DNA of 64,000 nt from assembly GCA_036274195.1 (NCBI GenBank), contig DASUGD010000031.1, positions 1-64,000 of the forward strand, written 5' to 3'. Positions 9,365 to 18,614 of this stretch are shown one piece after another. Position numbers and translations under genes: made by a program. The notes under the pieces are model-generated. The model was not told the origin of the DNA and did not search any database. It worked only from the letters and a program-made list of their open reading frames with translations. How positions within the stretch are numbered: the stretch's first letter is position 1; every line of letters begins with the position of its first letter. The DNA comes from JAJKIV01 sp036274195 (lineage in GTDB: Bacteria > Gemmatimonadota > Gemmatimonadetes > Gemmatimonadales > Gemmatimonadaceae).

Positions 9365-10549
9365 ATGACGGGCCTCGCCATAGATTCGCGACCGAATTCC
9401 GCCACCACCGCATACGGAGCCGGAGATCGGAGTCGTCCCGTGCGCGTGTGCATTCTCGCCCCTTCCATCGATGTGCTCGGGGGCCAATCGCGCCAGGCGG
9501 AACGCCTCATGAACGGACTGGCTGCGGAGCCGTCCGTCGACATCGGCTTCATTCCGCACGCGCCGCGCCTGCCACGGCCCCTCCGGTTCCTCCAGCGGAT
9601 CAAGTACGTGCGCACCGTGGTCAACACCGTCGTGTATTGGATCATGGCGGTGACCAGGCTCTGGCGGTACGACGTCATACACGCCTACTCGGCGTCGTAC
9701 TACTCGTACCTCCTGTCGGTGCTGCCGATCATCCTCCTCGCGAAGCTCTATCGGAAACGGCTCCTGCTGAACTACCACAGCGGAGAAGCAGAGGATCATC
9801 TGGCGAACTGGAAGCTGACCGCGTTGCCGTTCATCCGGCTTGCAGATCTGATCGTCGTGCCGTCAGGCTACCTGGTCGATGTCTTCGCGAAGTTCGGCTT
9901 GCGAGCGCGCGCCATTCACAACGTCGTGGAGCTCGACGTCTTCCGCTACCGCGAGCGAAAGCCGATTCGCCCCGTCTTCCTGACGAGCCGGCTGCACGAG
10001 CCGCTGTACAATGTCCCTTGTGTCTTGCGAGCGTTCGCGGTCGTGCAGCGCCATTTTCCCGACGCATCACTGGTAGTAGCCGGCGACGGCTGGATGCGAC
10101 CGCAGCTCGAACAGCTGGCGGCGGACCTCGAGCTGAAGAACACGCGGTTCGTCGGACGCGTGCCGTGGGGCGACATGCCGGACCTCTACGACGCGTCCGA
10201 TGTGTACCTCACGGCGACGAACATCGACAACATGCCCGGATCCGTGATCGAATGTCTTTCGTGCGGCCTGCCCGTCGTCACCACGGACGCCGGAGGCGTG
10301 CCGTACATCGTGACTCACGACGAAACGGCGCTCATCGTGCCGCGTGACGATCATGAGGCGCTCGCGGAGCAGGCGATGCGCCTGCTCCGCGATGATGATC
10401 TCGCGGTCCGTCTCGCGCGAAACGGGCGAACAGCCTGCGTGAACTACGCATGGCCGGCCGTCCGTTTGGCGTGGCTCGAGGCGTACCACGAGCTCGGTCG
10501 ACAAGTGATGTCATCCGCTCCCTCCCCGATTCGATCGGAGATTCAATGA
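9365..10549 (+). CDS. Glycosyltransferase family 4
   Basis: Retaining GT-B transferase of about 394 residues. The N-terminal domain has CILAPSIDVLGGQSRQAERL, the glycine-rich acceptor loop of GT4, and LLLNYHSGEAEDH; the C-terminal domain has VAGDGWMRPQLEQ, FVGRVPWGDMPDLY and the donor-binding stretch GSVIECLSCGLPVVTTDAGG. Its role is transfer of one sugar during repeat-unit assembly. The start is uncertain: GTG 9335, ATG 9365 and a GTG just before the first beta strand are all possible. The stop overlaps the next start as ATGA, so the two genes are translationally coupled. Confidence 0.85.
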   Translation: MTGLAIDSRPNSATTAYGAGDRSRPVRVCILAPSIDVLGGQSRQAERLMNGLAAEPSVDIGFIPHAPRLPRPLRFLQRIKYVRTVVNTVVYWIMAVTRLWRYDVIHAYSASYYSYLLSVLPIILLAKLYRKRLLLNYHSGEAEDHLANWKLTALPFIRLADLIVVPSGYLVDVFAKFGLRARAIHNVVELDVFRYRERKPIRPVFLTSRLHEPLYNVPCVLRAFAVVQRHFPDASLVVAGDGWMRPQLEQLAADLELKNTRFVGRVPWGDMPDLYDASDVYLTATNIDNMPGSVIECLSCGLPVVTTDAGGVPYIVTHDETALIVPRDDHEALAEQAMRLLRDDDLAVRLARNGRTACVNYAWPAVRLAWLEAYHELGRQVMSSAPSPIRSEIQ

Positions 10550-12720
10550 AGCAGGTGTTACGAAAAGGCCTCAAGCACATCGTCGTCGACGAGGTACCGG
10601 ATCCGGCGCCGACGCCGCATCACGTCCTCGTTCGCCCGGTGTATTCGCTCATCAGCGCCGGCACCGAGACGGCGAGCATTCACAAGGAAAGTCTTCTGAG
10701 CAGCGTCGCCGAGAACCCCTCGCACCTGCGGAAGATCTATGACGCGATGAAAGTGGCCGGCCCGGTGCGGACGGCGGCGGAGGTGCAGGCGAAGTTCTCG
10801 GAGTACGCCGCGCTGGGCTACTCGGGTGCCGGGTATGTGGTGGACCGCCACCCGTCTGTGACGGACCTCGAGGTCGGCACGCGTGTGGCCTACGGCGGCG
10901 AAGGCACGGGCCACGCCGAAACGGTGCTGGCGGGACGTCTCCTGGTGGCGCGCATCCCGGATGCCGTGTCGTTCGAGGAAGCCTGCTTCACGACGTTAGG
11001 CGCGATTGCCATGCACGGCGTCCGCATGGCGAACCTCGGCGTCGGCGACATCGTTGCCGTCGTCGGGATGGGCATGATCGGTCAGCTGGTCGCCCAGATC
11101 GCGCGTGCGCAGGGCGCCGTGGTGATCGCGCTCGACCTGCGCCCGGACCGCATCGCGCTCGCGCAACGACTCGGCGCGGATCACGCGTTCGCCCCGGGCG
11201 ACGAGGCCGAGCGCCGCATTGCGGCGCTCACGGCGGGACGTGGAGCGGATTGCGTGATCGTCGCGGCGGCCGCGAAGTCGTCGGCGCCGGTGGAGTTGGC
11301 GTTGCGCCTGTGTCGCGAGCGCGGCAAGGTCGTCGTCGTAGGCGCGGTGGAGATGAACCTCTCGCGCGACCTGATGTACGTGAAGGAGATCGACGTCGTC
11401 GTCTCGCGCGCCTATGGGCCCGGAAGCTACGACCCGGCATACGAGCGGCAGGCGCGCGACTATCCGGCGGGATACGTCCGGTGGACCGAGAACCGGAACA
11501 TGGAGGAGTTTCTCCGGCTCATCGCCACGAAACGTGTGGACGTCAGGCCGATGATCAGTCACACGTTCGATCTCTCCCAGGCATCCGCGGCGTACGACAC
11601 GATCATGGCGCCAGGGTCGAACAGCCTCGCTGTCGTTCTGCGCTACCCGGCGAGCGCGGCGTCTGGCACGGAGCTGACCTTCACGCCACGCCGGCGGGTC
11701 GATCTGGCCCCTGCGGCGCCGCGGAAATCGGGGGATCTCAAGGTCGCGCTGGTCGGCGCCGGGAACCTGGCACGGTGGGCACACCTGCCGAACATCGCCA
11801 AGATCGACGGTGTCTCGCTCCACGCGGTCTATTCCGCGAGTGGCCCGCGCGGCGCGACGTACGGCAAGCGATTCGGTGCGGCGTACGCGTGTTCCGACTA
11901 CCAGCAAATCCTCGATGACAAGGACATCGACGTCGTGCTGATCGTGAGCCGCAACCAGCAGCACGCCGAGCAGGCAGAGGCGGCGTTGCGCGCTGGCAAG
12001 CACGTTTTTCTCGAGAAGCCTATGGCGCTCACGGAGCTCGAGTGCCGGGCGCTGAACACCGCCGTCGAGGAAAGCGGCAGGCTCCTCACGGTGGGATTCA
12101 ATCGGCGCTTCGCGCCGTTTTACGTCGAGCAGAAGCGGCTGCTGTCGCGTCGCAGCGGTCCGGCGGTCGTGAACTGCCGCGTGAATTCACCCGGACTGTC
12201 CGGGACCTACTGGGCCGCCGAGGCGGCGCACGGCGGGGCGATTCTGGGCGAGGGATGTCACTTCACCGACCTGCTGTACTGGCTCCTCGAGTCGGAGCCG
12301 GTATGGGTAAGTGGTGCGTGCTTGCCGACCACGGTGAAGGAGCCGATCGGCGACCACAATGTGGCGACGACGATCGGGTTCGCCGATGGGTCGGTTGCGA
12401 ACCTCACATACACCACGATCGGCAGTAAGACGTCCGCGGGCGAGCGTGTGGAAGGCTGGGCGCCCGGCCTCGGCGCGATCGTCGAGGACTTCAAGTGGTT
12501 CCAGTCGCGCACGGGGACGCGCAGCACGAAGTCGAAGTGGTGGCCCGAGAAGGGCTACGAGCAGCAGATGCGCGGGTTCATCGACTCGATCCGCACGGGC
12601 GAGGCGCCGGCGGTGTCAGTACGCGACGGGGCACGATCGACGCTCGTGTGCCTTCGTATCCTCGAGTCGGTGCGCGACCGCACGCCGCGGACCGTGGACC
12701 TCGACGCGCTGCTGGGTTGA
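10546..12720 (+). CDS. Bi-domain oxidoreductase: MDR dehydrogenase fused to Gfo/Idh/MocA
   Basis: A 724-residue fusion. The first part (about residues 1-370) is a zinc-type medium-chain dehydrogenase with a Rossmann motif VVGMGMIGQLVAQIARAQG; the second (about 395-720) is a Gfo/Idh/MocA oxidoreductase with VALVGAGNLARWAHLPN and the catalytic-site motif EKPMAL. This bi-domain arrangement is known from sugar-polymer loci. A likely role is two redox steps on a nucleotide sugar or glycoside, with the intermediate passed within one chain; the substrate is unknown. The ATG at 10546 follows GGAG and overlaps the previous stop (ATGA), which supports this start over earlier in-frame codons. Confidence 0.85.
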   Translation: MKQVLRKGLKHIVVDEVPDPAPTPHHVLVRPVYSLISAGTETASIHKESLLSSVAENPSHLRKIYDAMKVAGPVRTAAEVQAKFSEYAALGYSGAGYVVDRHPSVTDLEVGTRVAYGGEGTGHAETVLAGRLLVARIPDAVSFEEACFTTLGAIAMHGVRMANLGVGDIVAVVGMGMIGQLVAQIARAQGAVVIALDLRPDRIALAQRLGADHAFAPGDEAERRIAALTAGRGADCVIVAAAAKSSAPVELALRLCRERGKVVVVGAVEMNLSRDLMYVKEIDVVVSRAYGPGSYDPAYERQARDYPAGYVRWTENRNMEEFLRLIATKRVDVRPMISHTFDLSQASAAYDTIMAPGSNSLAVVLRYPASAASGTELTFTPRRRVDLAPAAPRKSGDLKVALVGAGNLARWAHLPNIAKIDGVSLHAVYSASGPRGATYGKRFGAAYACSDYQQILDDKDIDVVLIVSRNQQHAEQAEAALRAGKHVFLEKPMALTELECRALNTAVEESGRLLTVGFNRRFAPFYVEQKRLLSRRSGPAVVNCRVNSPGLSGTYWAAEAAHGGAILGEGCHFTDLLYWLLESEPVWVSGACLPTTVKEPIGDHNVATTIGFADGSVANLTYTTIGSKTSAGERVEGWAPGLGAIVEDFKWFQSRTGTRSTKSKWWPEKGYEQQMRGFIDSIRTGEAPAVSVRDGARSTLVCLRILESVRDRTPRTVDLDALLG

Positions 12721-12724
12721 GCGC

Positions 12725-14482
12725 CTAACGAACTACCACGCCCTCCAGTCGTTTCTTCAGCCCGTTCAGGTCGGCACCAGGATCGGTGCCGCCCTGACCG
12801 TGCTGCTTGAACTCGCTCTTGGCGCGGAGGCGGAAGTCCCCACCTTCCTGGTCGACGAACCCGATGTGCGCAACGGTCGGCGCGTACCAGTTGCCGGGCG
12901 GGTGAAGGCGCACGTACTGCGGGTCGACGCCGCCGATCACGTTGCGCGCGAACGTCCACGAGTCGCCCGCCATGGCGCGCAGGCTCTCCGAGCCGACCTT
13001 CGTTCCGGAGTAGAAGATCCCGTAGCCGACGCCGCTCGTGAACACGTTGTCCGTGATCGTGAGGTGACGCGCCTTGCCGTTGCCGTAGTCCATCACGAGC
13101 GGCGTACCACGCGTCGGTATGTTGCCGACGAACGTGTTGTGACGGATTGCCACATCCCGCAGATCGTGCGTCAGCAACATGAGGAACCCATCCGAGCCGG
13201 TCCCGTTGAACGTCCCGATGTTGTAGAAGAGGTTGTTCTCGGCGCGCACGCGCTGCACGTGGACGTCCACGCACGCCTGTCCGGTACAGTCGACCGCCTG
13301 CAGATTGAACCCGCGCGGTGAGTTCTTCACCATGTTGTAGCGGAACGTCACGTCGGTCGTGCCCTGCCAGGTGCACGAGCCGCAGGAGTCCTGCGACGAC
13401 TTGATAACGATCGCCATGCCCGATTGCGCGTCGGACCAGTTGTTCTCGAATACGTTGTCCTCGATGAGTACACGGCGGGCGTTCTTGAGCTCGAAGAGAT
13501 TCTTCACCGTCCAGCGACCTTTCCAGCTCGGGTCCTTGAAGAAGTGGTTCCGGCGAATGGTGATGTCGCTCGGCGACAATCCCTGAATACCTGGGTCGGC
13601 GCCGCCGAACATCACGGTTTCACCGGCGCCGGACAGGAAGTTGTTCTCGATCAGGAACGGCCCCGGGCCGTTCCACCCCTCGATCGCCTGCGAGTCGAAC
13701 CCCTTCGCGTGGCAATCCGAGATCCATGAGCTCACCACCGCCGATCGCGCCGAGTTGAGCGCGATGCAGCGCACCAGGTTCGTCGCCTCCGTTCCATGCA
13801 CGTACACCCGGTCCAGGATGATGCGGGATGGGACGCGGCCGGGTGATGTCTGCGTATCGCCGCCCTTGGCCCATCCGCCGTCGCCCAACGCGATGAGCGC
13901 GTAGTGTATCGCCCCCGGGGAGAGGTCGGACGTGACCGTCACCTCGAGCCCGAAGAGTCGCCAGCCGCACGTCGGGTTCTCGGTGCGAAGCGCCGGCTTG
14001 TCGTTGCGCGTCGCGATCTTGGCGAGGCGTGGCGACGCCGCGGGCGTGATGCGCTCGCCGTCGGCCGGGAGGTCCGAGTCCGGCACGTCCGTGCGGACGA
14101 CGATTGGCGCGGCGCCGCACGGCTTGGTCGGCAGGATGAAGTTCCCGGCGTACGTCGCGCCGGGCGCGAGCCGGATCACGTCACCAGGCTTCGCGCGACC
14201 TAACGCCGACTGCAGGTTGTCGTTCGCCCCAACGCGGATGGTCTGACCCGTGGACGGCACGGAGCGAACATCGACCTGCGATCGAGGGAGGTCCGCGACA
14301 CTGTCGCGCGGCGTCGTGTCGGTCTGCGCCGGCGTCGCGGCGATCGCCGCGCGCACGTCGCGCAACGTCGTGGAATCGGCAGTGGGTTTCGATTGTGGCG
14401 TAGAACGCTCGGGGCACCCGAGGAGCACCGCGAGGCCAGCCGCGGCGCCGAGGAGGCGGTGCGTGGACAAGACGTTAGGCAT
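12725..14482 (-). CDS. Right-handed beta-helix lipoprotein
   Basis: Exported lipoprotein of 585 residues with lipobox LLGC at about residues 20-23, a Pro/Thr/Ser-rich linker, then a parallel beta-helix (about 75-575) with many short Asn turns (IENNFLSG, IEDNVFENN, AENNLFYNIG). It is closely similar to the helix domain of the protein at 142-2418: both share the start GNLQ/DNLQ-AL, the GNFIL strand, the HAKGFDSQAI-GWNGPGP segment and the end DPGAD. It lacks the Big_2 modules and the riboswitch. A polysaccharide lyase, epimerase or surface-binding function is plausible. The start codon ATG lies within a CGTTAGGC octamer. It lies between two plus/minus blocks and is 9 bp from the GT at 14492, probably co-transcribed downstream of it. 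Confidence 0.82.
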   Translation of the reverse strand: MPNVLSTHRLLGAAAGLAVLLGCPERSTPQSKPTADSTTLRDVRAAIAATPAQTDTTPRDSVADLPRSQVDVRSVPSTGQTIRVGANDNLQSALGRAKPGDVIRLAPGATYAGNFILPTKPCGAAPIVVRTDVPDSDLPADGERITPAASPRLAKIATRNDKPALRTENPTCGWRLFGLEVTVTSDLSPGAIHYALIALGDGGWAKGGDTQTSPGRVPSRIILDRVYVHGTEATNLVRCIALNSARSAVVSSWISDCHAKGFDSQAIEGWNGPGPFLIENNFLSGAGETVMFGGADPGIQGLSPSDITIRRNHFFKDPSWKGRWTVKNLFELKNARRVLIEDNVFENNWSDAQSGMAIVIKSSQDSCGSCTWQGTTDVTFRYNMVKNSPRGFNLQAVDCTGQACVDVHVQRVRAENNLFYNIGTFNGTGSDGFLMLLTHDLRDVAIRHNTFVGNIPTRGTPLVMDYGNGKARHLTITDNVFTSGVGYGIFYSGTKVGSESLRAMAGDSWTFARNVIGGVDPQYVRLHPPGNWYAPTVAHIGFVDQEGGDFRLRAKSEFKQHGQGGTDPGADLNGLKKRLEGVVVR

Positions 14483-14491
14483 CGATCGAGG

Positions 14492-15673
14492 TCACTGGGA
14501 CTGACCGGCGTCCACCAATAGCCGCTCGTAGAGTCGCTCGAGCGAGCCGACGACGGCCGCGGCATGAAACTCTTCGCGGGCGCGTTGTGCACCGACCGCG
14601 CCCATGTGCCGACGCAGGTCTGCGTCCCGAAGCAGCACGCGCAGCGCACCCGCGAACGCCGGCGCATCGCCGGCCGCCACGAGCAGCCCGTTCTCGCCGT
14701 TGCGCACCGCGTCGCGCACGCCGCCGACGTCGGTCGCGACGATCGGCCGACCCGCCGCCATCGCCTCGACGAGCGAGTTGGGGAAACCTTCGGAGACGGA
14801 GCTCAGCACCGAGATGTCGAACAGAAAGTGAAAGCTCGGAATCTGCGGGCGGAGCCCCGCGAAGCGCACGGCACGCGCGATCCCCAACTCATCGGCGAGT
14901 GCGCGGAGGCGGTCCAACTCCGGGCCCTGGCCAACGACCACGAGACGCAGTGCGGGCCATTCCGGAGTGAGTGACGCCACCGCTCGCAGCAGGGTCGCGT
15001 GGTCCTTGATCGGCAAGAGGGACGCCACGATGCCGACCACGACCGCATCCGGCTCGAGCCCGAGCTCCCGGACCCACCCCTGCCTAACGTGGTCCGGTGG
15101 TGGCCCGAAGGCTGCTTCGTCCACGAAATTCGGGACCACCACCACGCGGTCGGGCGCCAGGCGATCATCACGCTGCAGGGATGCGGCCACCGCGTCGCTG
15201 TTCGCGATCACTCGCGAAGCGGCGCGAAACCCCACGCCGTTCGCTATGCGATACCGCAACGGTGAGTGCAGCCACCGTTTGCTCGCGATGATCACCGGGA
15301 CGCCGGCCCAGCGGGCCGCCATCGTCGAGAAGAAGTTCGAGTACTGGTCGTGACAGTGGACGACCGACACGCGTTCGGCGCGCAGGAAACGCGCGAGCCG
15401 AATGCCCTGCCGTACCGTCTCGGGTCCGTAAAGGTTCCGAATCGGGAAGCGAAGAACCGGCACGCCCATCCGCTCGTATCGCGCCGCGAGCGGGCCTTCG
15501 CCGCGAAGCGTCACCACGCTCAGTCGGTAGCGTCCCCGGTCCAGGCGCTCGGCCGTGCGGATCGCGTTCATCTCCGTCCCGCCGACGCTCATGGTGTCGA
15601 TGGAGAACACGAGGTGCAACCGGTTCCGGTCGGCGGCGGGCCCCGGGGGTGCGTCGATCACGGCAGAGGACAC
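14492..15673 (-). CDS. Glycosyltransferase family 4
   Basis: GT-B transferase of 393 residues. Visible family signs are HLVFSIDTMSVGGTEMNAIRT with the GG acceptor loop, VVPNFVDEAAFG, VVGQGPELDRLRALADELG, and SEGFPNSLVEAMAAGRPIVATDVGG in the donor domain (E-x7-E). No membrane segment. It probably adds a hexose to the repeat unit. The start is a GTG at 15673; no strong Shine-Dalgarno is seen. The 234-bp region upstream is shared with the divergent O-antigen ligase gene. Confidence 0.87.
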   Translation of the reverse strand: MSSAVIDAPPGPAADRNRLHLVFSIDTMSVGGTEMNAIRTAERLDRGRYRLSVVTLRGEGPLAARYERMGVPVLRFPIRNLYGPETVRQGIRLARFLRAERVSVVHCHDQYSNFFSTMAARWAGVPVIIASKRWLHSPLRYRIANGVGFRAASRVIANSDAVAASLQRDDRLAPDRVVVVPNFVDEAAFGPPPDHVRQGWVRELGLEPDAVVVGIVASLLPIKDHATLLRAVASLTPEWPALRLVVVGQGPELDRLRALADELGIARAVRFAGLRPQIPSFHFLFDISVLSSVSEGFPNSLVEAMAAGRPIVATDVGGVRDAVRNGENGLLVAAGDAPAFAGALRVLLRDADLRRHMGAVGAQRAREEFHAAAVVGSLERLYERLLVDAGQSQ

Positions 15674-15822
15674 GATGGGGGCTTCAGGGGGTTCGGTGTC
15701 GGTGACGACAAGCAGACGTTTGCAACGTCAGGAATGGTACACCGATCGCGTAGCGACACATGAAACGCGTCGTCAATCGTATCCGTCCTACCAGCGAGCA
15801 AGCGCGGTTGCGTTCGCTCGAT

Positions 15823-15838
15823 CGGTGCGATCGTTGCA
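15823..15838 (+). promoter_or_regulatory. Possible sigma-54 promoter for O-antigen ligase gene
   Basis: The site CGGTGCGatcgTTGCA keeps the GG and GC dinucleotides at the required 10-base spacing and matches 9 of 12 positions of TGGCACGNNNNTTGCA. The predicted transcription start would be about 60 bases before the ATG at 15908. It is supported by the sigma-54 activator encoded at 57316 but is otherwise only a pattern match. Confidence 0.35.
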
Positions 15839-15907
15839 TTCCCCGGCGCGGCGCATGCTACGTTGCTGTGAGCCTTTTCCCAAACGCGTTTTGAATCCTC
15901 CGTCTGC

Positions 15908-17368
15908 ATGAGACCTCGTCAGGGTGGTTGGCGAAGTGCGCGTCATGTGGTGCCGCCACCACAGATGGCGGTCGCCGATGCGACGCCCGCGCAGCCGCGC
16001 AACCCGGCGCCCGTCATGCGCGCGCCACGAGGCCGTGTCCGTTCCGCGGTCGCCGCCACCAGCGAGTCGCTGATCGCCTCGTTTCTCAGGGGGACGGGGC
16101 AGCATCCCGCGACGTGGTCGGTCAGCTTCGTCGGCCTGCTCGTGTACCTCTTTTCCGCCGTGACGTATCGTCTGCCGCTCGTCATCCCGGCGATGATTCT
16201 GGCGCTCCTCGGGCTTCTCATGGAGCGCCGTGTCACGGTTCCGTTCTTCGTGATCCTGTTTGCTGCCTATCTGAGCTGGGCCGCGGCGAGCTACACGACG
16301 AGCGTCGACCCCGCAGGCACCCTCGCGCAGACCATCGTGCTCGCGAAGGTCTTCGTGATCTGCTTCGTCATCGCCAACGTCACGCGCGACGGTTGGCGCA
16401 TGCGCGTGTTCATGGTGTTCTTCCTCGCGTGCTTCGCGCTGTACCCGGCACGTGGGACGTTCGTGAACTACTTCATTGCGCGGTACACCGTCTTTGGTCG
16501 GGCGCTGTGGAACTACATCTACAGCAACCCCAACGACCTCGCCGCGCTTACGTTTTTTCCCCTCGCGCTCTCGGTCGCGGTAGCCCTCACCGAAACGAAC
16601 AAGTGGATCAAGCGTGCAGCGCTCGCCGGTGTCGCCGGGTTGCCGCTGATGATCCTGCTGACGCAATCCCGTGGGGCTTTGATCGCGCTCGTTGTCTCCG
16701 GCATTGTGTTCTTCATCGTGCACACGAAGGGGCGGCGCATGCGCTCACTGCTGGTCGCGGCCGCCGCGGGAATCGTCATTCTACCGTTCGTTCCCACGTC
16801 CGCCTGGAAGCGCTTTTCGGGTATGGGAAAACTCGTAAGCGGGAACACGGTCGAGGCCGACCCCGAAGGCTCCGCCGATGCCCGGTACAACATCTGGCGG
16901 GTCGCCGGGACCATCATCAAGGAGAATCCGGTCTCCGGGATCGGGCTGGGCGTCTACCCGCGTGGGCATGCGATGTATGCACCGCGCGTCGGCGTGCCCG
17001 ATGCCGCGCTCGGGTTCCGTGACACGCACAGCACGTATCTCAACGTCGCGGCGGAGACGGGGATCCCCGGCCTTCTCTTATTCCTTGCCACGGTCGGCGT
17101 TGTCGCGGTGACGTCCGAGCGCACCCGCCGGCTTGCGCGCGGGTCTCCCCGTGCTCAACAGCTGTTGGCGCTCGAGCTCGGGCTGCTGGCGTTCATGCTG
17201 GCGGGCGTCTTCGGCTCGTTCGCGAAGTTGAGCTTCCTGTACATGCAGCTGGCGATCATGTGGTCGGTGACGGACATCACGAAACGAGAGTTGGCGGCCG
17301 GAGTCGCCCAACCAATGCGCAGCCCGGTCCCGCAGGGCAGGCGTTCGCAGCGTCTTACCACCCGTTAG
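15908..17368 (+). CDS. O-antigen ligase/polymerase family membrane protein
   Basis: Polytopic membrane protein of 486 residues with about ten hydrophobic segments and the large periplasmic loop typical of the Wzy/WaaL (O-antigen ligase) superfamily. The loop contains RYNIWRVAGTIIKENPVSGIGLGVYPRG and RDTHSTYLNVAAETGIPG; the Arg and the H-S-x-Y-L-x-x-x-x-E-x-G motif are the family's functional residues. In this locus it is the best candidate polymerase (Wzy role), joining lipid-linked repeats in the periplasm. The start is uncertain; ATG 15908 or ATG 15965 are both possible. The stop TAG lies inside a CGTTAGGC octamer. Confidence 0.85.
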   Translation: MRPRQGGWRSARHVVPPPQMAVADATPAQPRNPAPVMRAPRGRVRSAVAATSESLIASFLRGTGQHPATWSVSFVGLLVYLFSAVTYRLPLVIPAMILALLGLLMERRVTVPFFVILFAAYLSWAAASYTTSVDPAGTLAQTIVLAKVFVICFVIANVTRDGWRMRVFMVFFLACFALYPARGTFVNYFIARYTVFGRALWNYIYSNPNDLAALTFFPLALSVAVALTETNKWIKRAALAGVAGLPLMILLTQSRGALIALVVSGIVFFIVHTKGRRMRSLLVAAAAGIVILPFVPTSAWKRFSGMGKLVSGNTVEADPEGSADARYNIWRVAGTIIKENPVSGIGLGVYPRGHAMYAPRVGVPDAALGFRDTHSTYLNVAAETGIPGLLLFLATVGVVAVTSERTRRLARGSPRAQQLLALELGLLAFMLAGVFGSFAKLSFLYMQLAIMWSVTDITKRELAAGVAQPMRSPVPQGRRSQRLTTR

Positions 17369-17706
17369 GCCATGCGATGGACCGAGCCACTCGTGAAAAG
17401 GTGGTTGGAGGCCTTCACCGTTTCGAGCGCCCCAGAGTTGTGGCGCCAAGGCAACAGCGGCGCTCGCGCCGCGGCGATCGAGGACGCCAGGTGGACCTTC
17501 ACTAGACGGCCAAACCCTTTCTGCCATTTCAGATAGCAAGCAGCTCCGTGAGCCGTTGCAAACACATGCCGGGGCGCCATCCTTGCACATCGCGGTTTTC
17601 GAAAAATACGGGTGAGCCGAGTTGGCTCGTGGATTAGATTCAGCTAACGATAGACCGAGCTCGGCACTCTTTGCGATTTGCGGAAGCACGGTTTCACCAG
17701 TTCGCG
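17369..17706. other. Intergenic region before GT2 cluster
   Basis: About 340 bases without a supported gene. The region is less GC-rich than its surroundings, especially from 17500 on. A small inverted repeat GAGCC/GGCTC lies near 17612-17626. No recognisable promoter, tRNA or terminator is seen. Confidence 0.4.
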
Positions 17707-18612
17707 ATGGACATGTTCGATGTATCGGTGGTCATCGCGTCGGTGGAGTCGGCACGATCGATCGAGCGCTGCATCGAGTCGGTTCGTTCGGCGCTGGTAG
17801 GGAAATGTTCGGAAGTGATCGTCGTCGATGCATCACGCGACACGAGCGCGGACATTGCGGAGCGGGAATCGGGACGCGCCGTTGTCATACGCTGCGTGCC
17901 GGGGACGCTCACGCCTGAGCTCTGGGCGACCGGAATCGTTCGGTCGACCGGACGTGTGGTCGCTTTGACGACTGGGCACTTTGAGGTAGGAAAAACCTGG
18001 CTGGAGAATCTGGAATCAGCGCTCAGAACGGGTCACACCGGCGCGGCCGGTCGACTCGATCTCGGCGATGCGACCTCCGTTACCGACTGGGCAGTGTTTT
18101 ACCTCCGGTATTCGGAGTTCTTGCAGGAACCCAACGAAGTCTGCGGTGTCCCGGGGATTCCCGCTGATAACGCTGCGTATGACGGTGAGGCGATTCGGCG
18201 ATTCGTGATGAATTCAGATGACGGCTTCTGGGAAGTGGAATTTCACCGTCAGCTTCGCCTGGCTGGTGGCTCACTCGCCGTGGTGCCCGGTGCAGCGGCG
18301 CGCTACGGCAGGTCTTTCCCATTTTTCACCATCGCCGGCCATCGGTTTCACCATGGTCGCCACGCCGGCGCGTGGCGTTCCTCGCGGGGTGGGCGCTCGC
18401 CGGCCATGATCGTCGCCGGCACTCCACTCGTACCGTTCGCGCTGGCGCTGCGCGCCTGGCGTCGGGTGAGTCCCATGGCGGAGCACCGCGGCCGGTTCCT
18501 GCGCGCGCTCCCGGCCTTCCTCCTACTCGCCGGCTGCTGGGCTGTCGGTGAGGCGGTGGGTGCCCTCGGCGGGGCACCGGCGCCGCGTCGTGTCGTTCCG
18601 AGACCCGCCTAA
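17707..18612 (+). CDS. Glycosyltransferase family 2 with C-terminal membrane segments (paralogue 1)
   Basis: GT-A type inverting transferase of about 301 residues. The N-terminal domain begins MFDVSVVIASVESARSIERC and includes VIVVDASRDTSAD, but the usual DxD region is weakly conserved (VVALTTGHFEV). The C-terminal part has amphipathic/hydrophobic stretches, and its end (LRALPAFLLLAGCWAVGEAVG) is clearly shared with the next two genes, which points to tandem duplication. The start is uncertain (ATG 17707 or 17713; the frame is open from 17671). The stop TAA sits in GCCTAACG, 2 bp before the next ATG. This copy looks the most divergent of the three. Confidence 0.75.
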   Translation: MDMFDVSVVIASVESARSIERCIESVRSALVGKCSEVIVVDASRDTSADIAERESGRAVVIRCVPGTLTPELWATGIVRSTGRVVALTTGHFEVGKTWLENLESALRTGHTGAAGRLDLGDATSVTDWAVFYLRYSEFLQEPNEVCGVPGIPADNAAYDGEAIRRFVMNSDDGFWEVEFHRQLRLAGGSLAVVPGAAARYGRSFPFFTIAGHRFHHGRHAGAWRSSRGGRSPAMIVAGTPLVPFALALRAWRRVSPMAEHRGRFLRALPAFLLLAGCWAVGEAVGALGGAPAPRRVVPRPA

Positions 18613-18614
18613 CG

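Noticed and set aside
17365..17580. Minus-strand open frame of about 70 codons after the O-antigen ligase gene
   Set aside because: It overlaps the end of the ligase gene, has no recognisable domain or ribosome-binding site, and its composition looks random.
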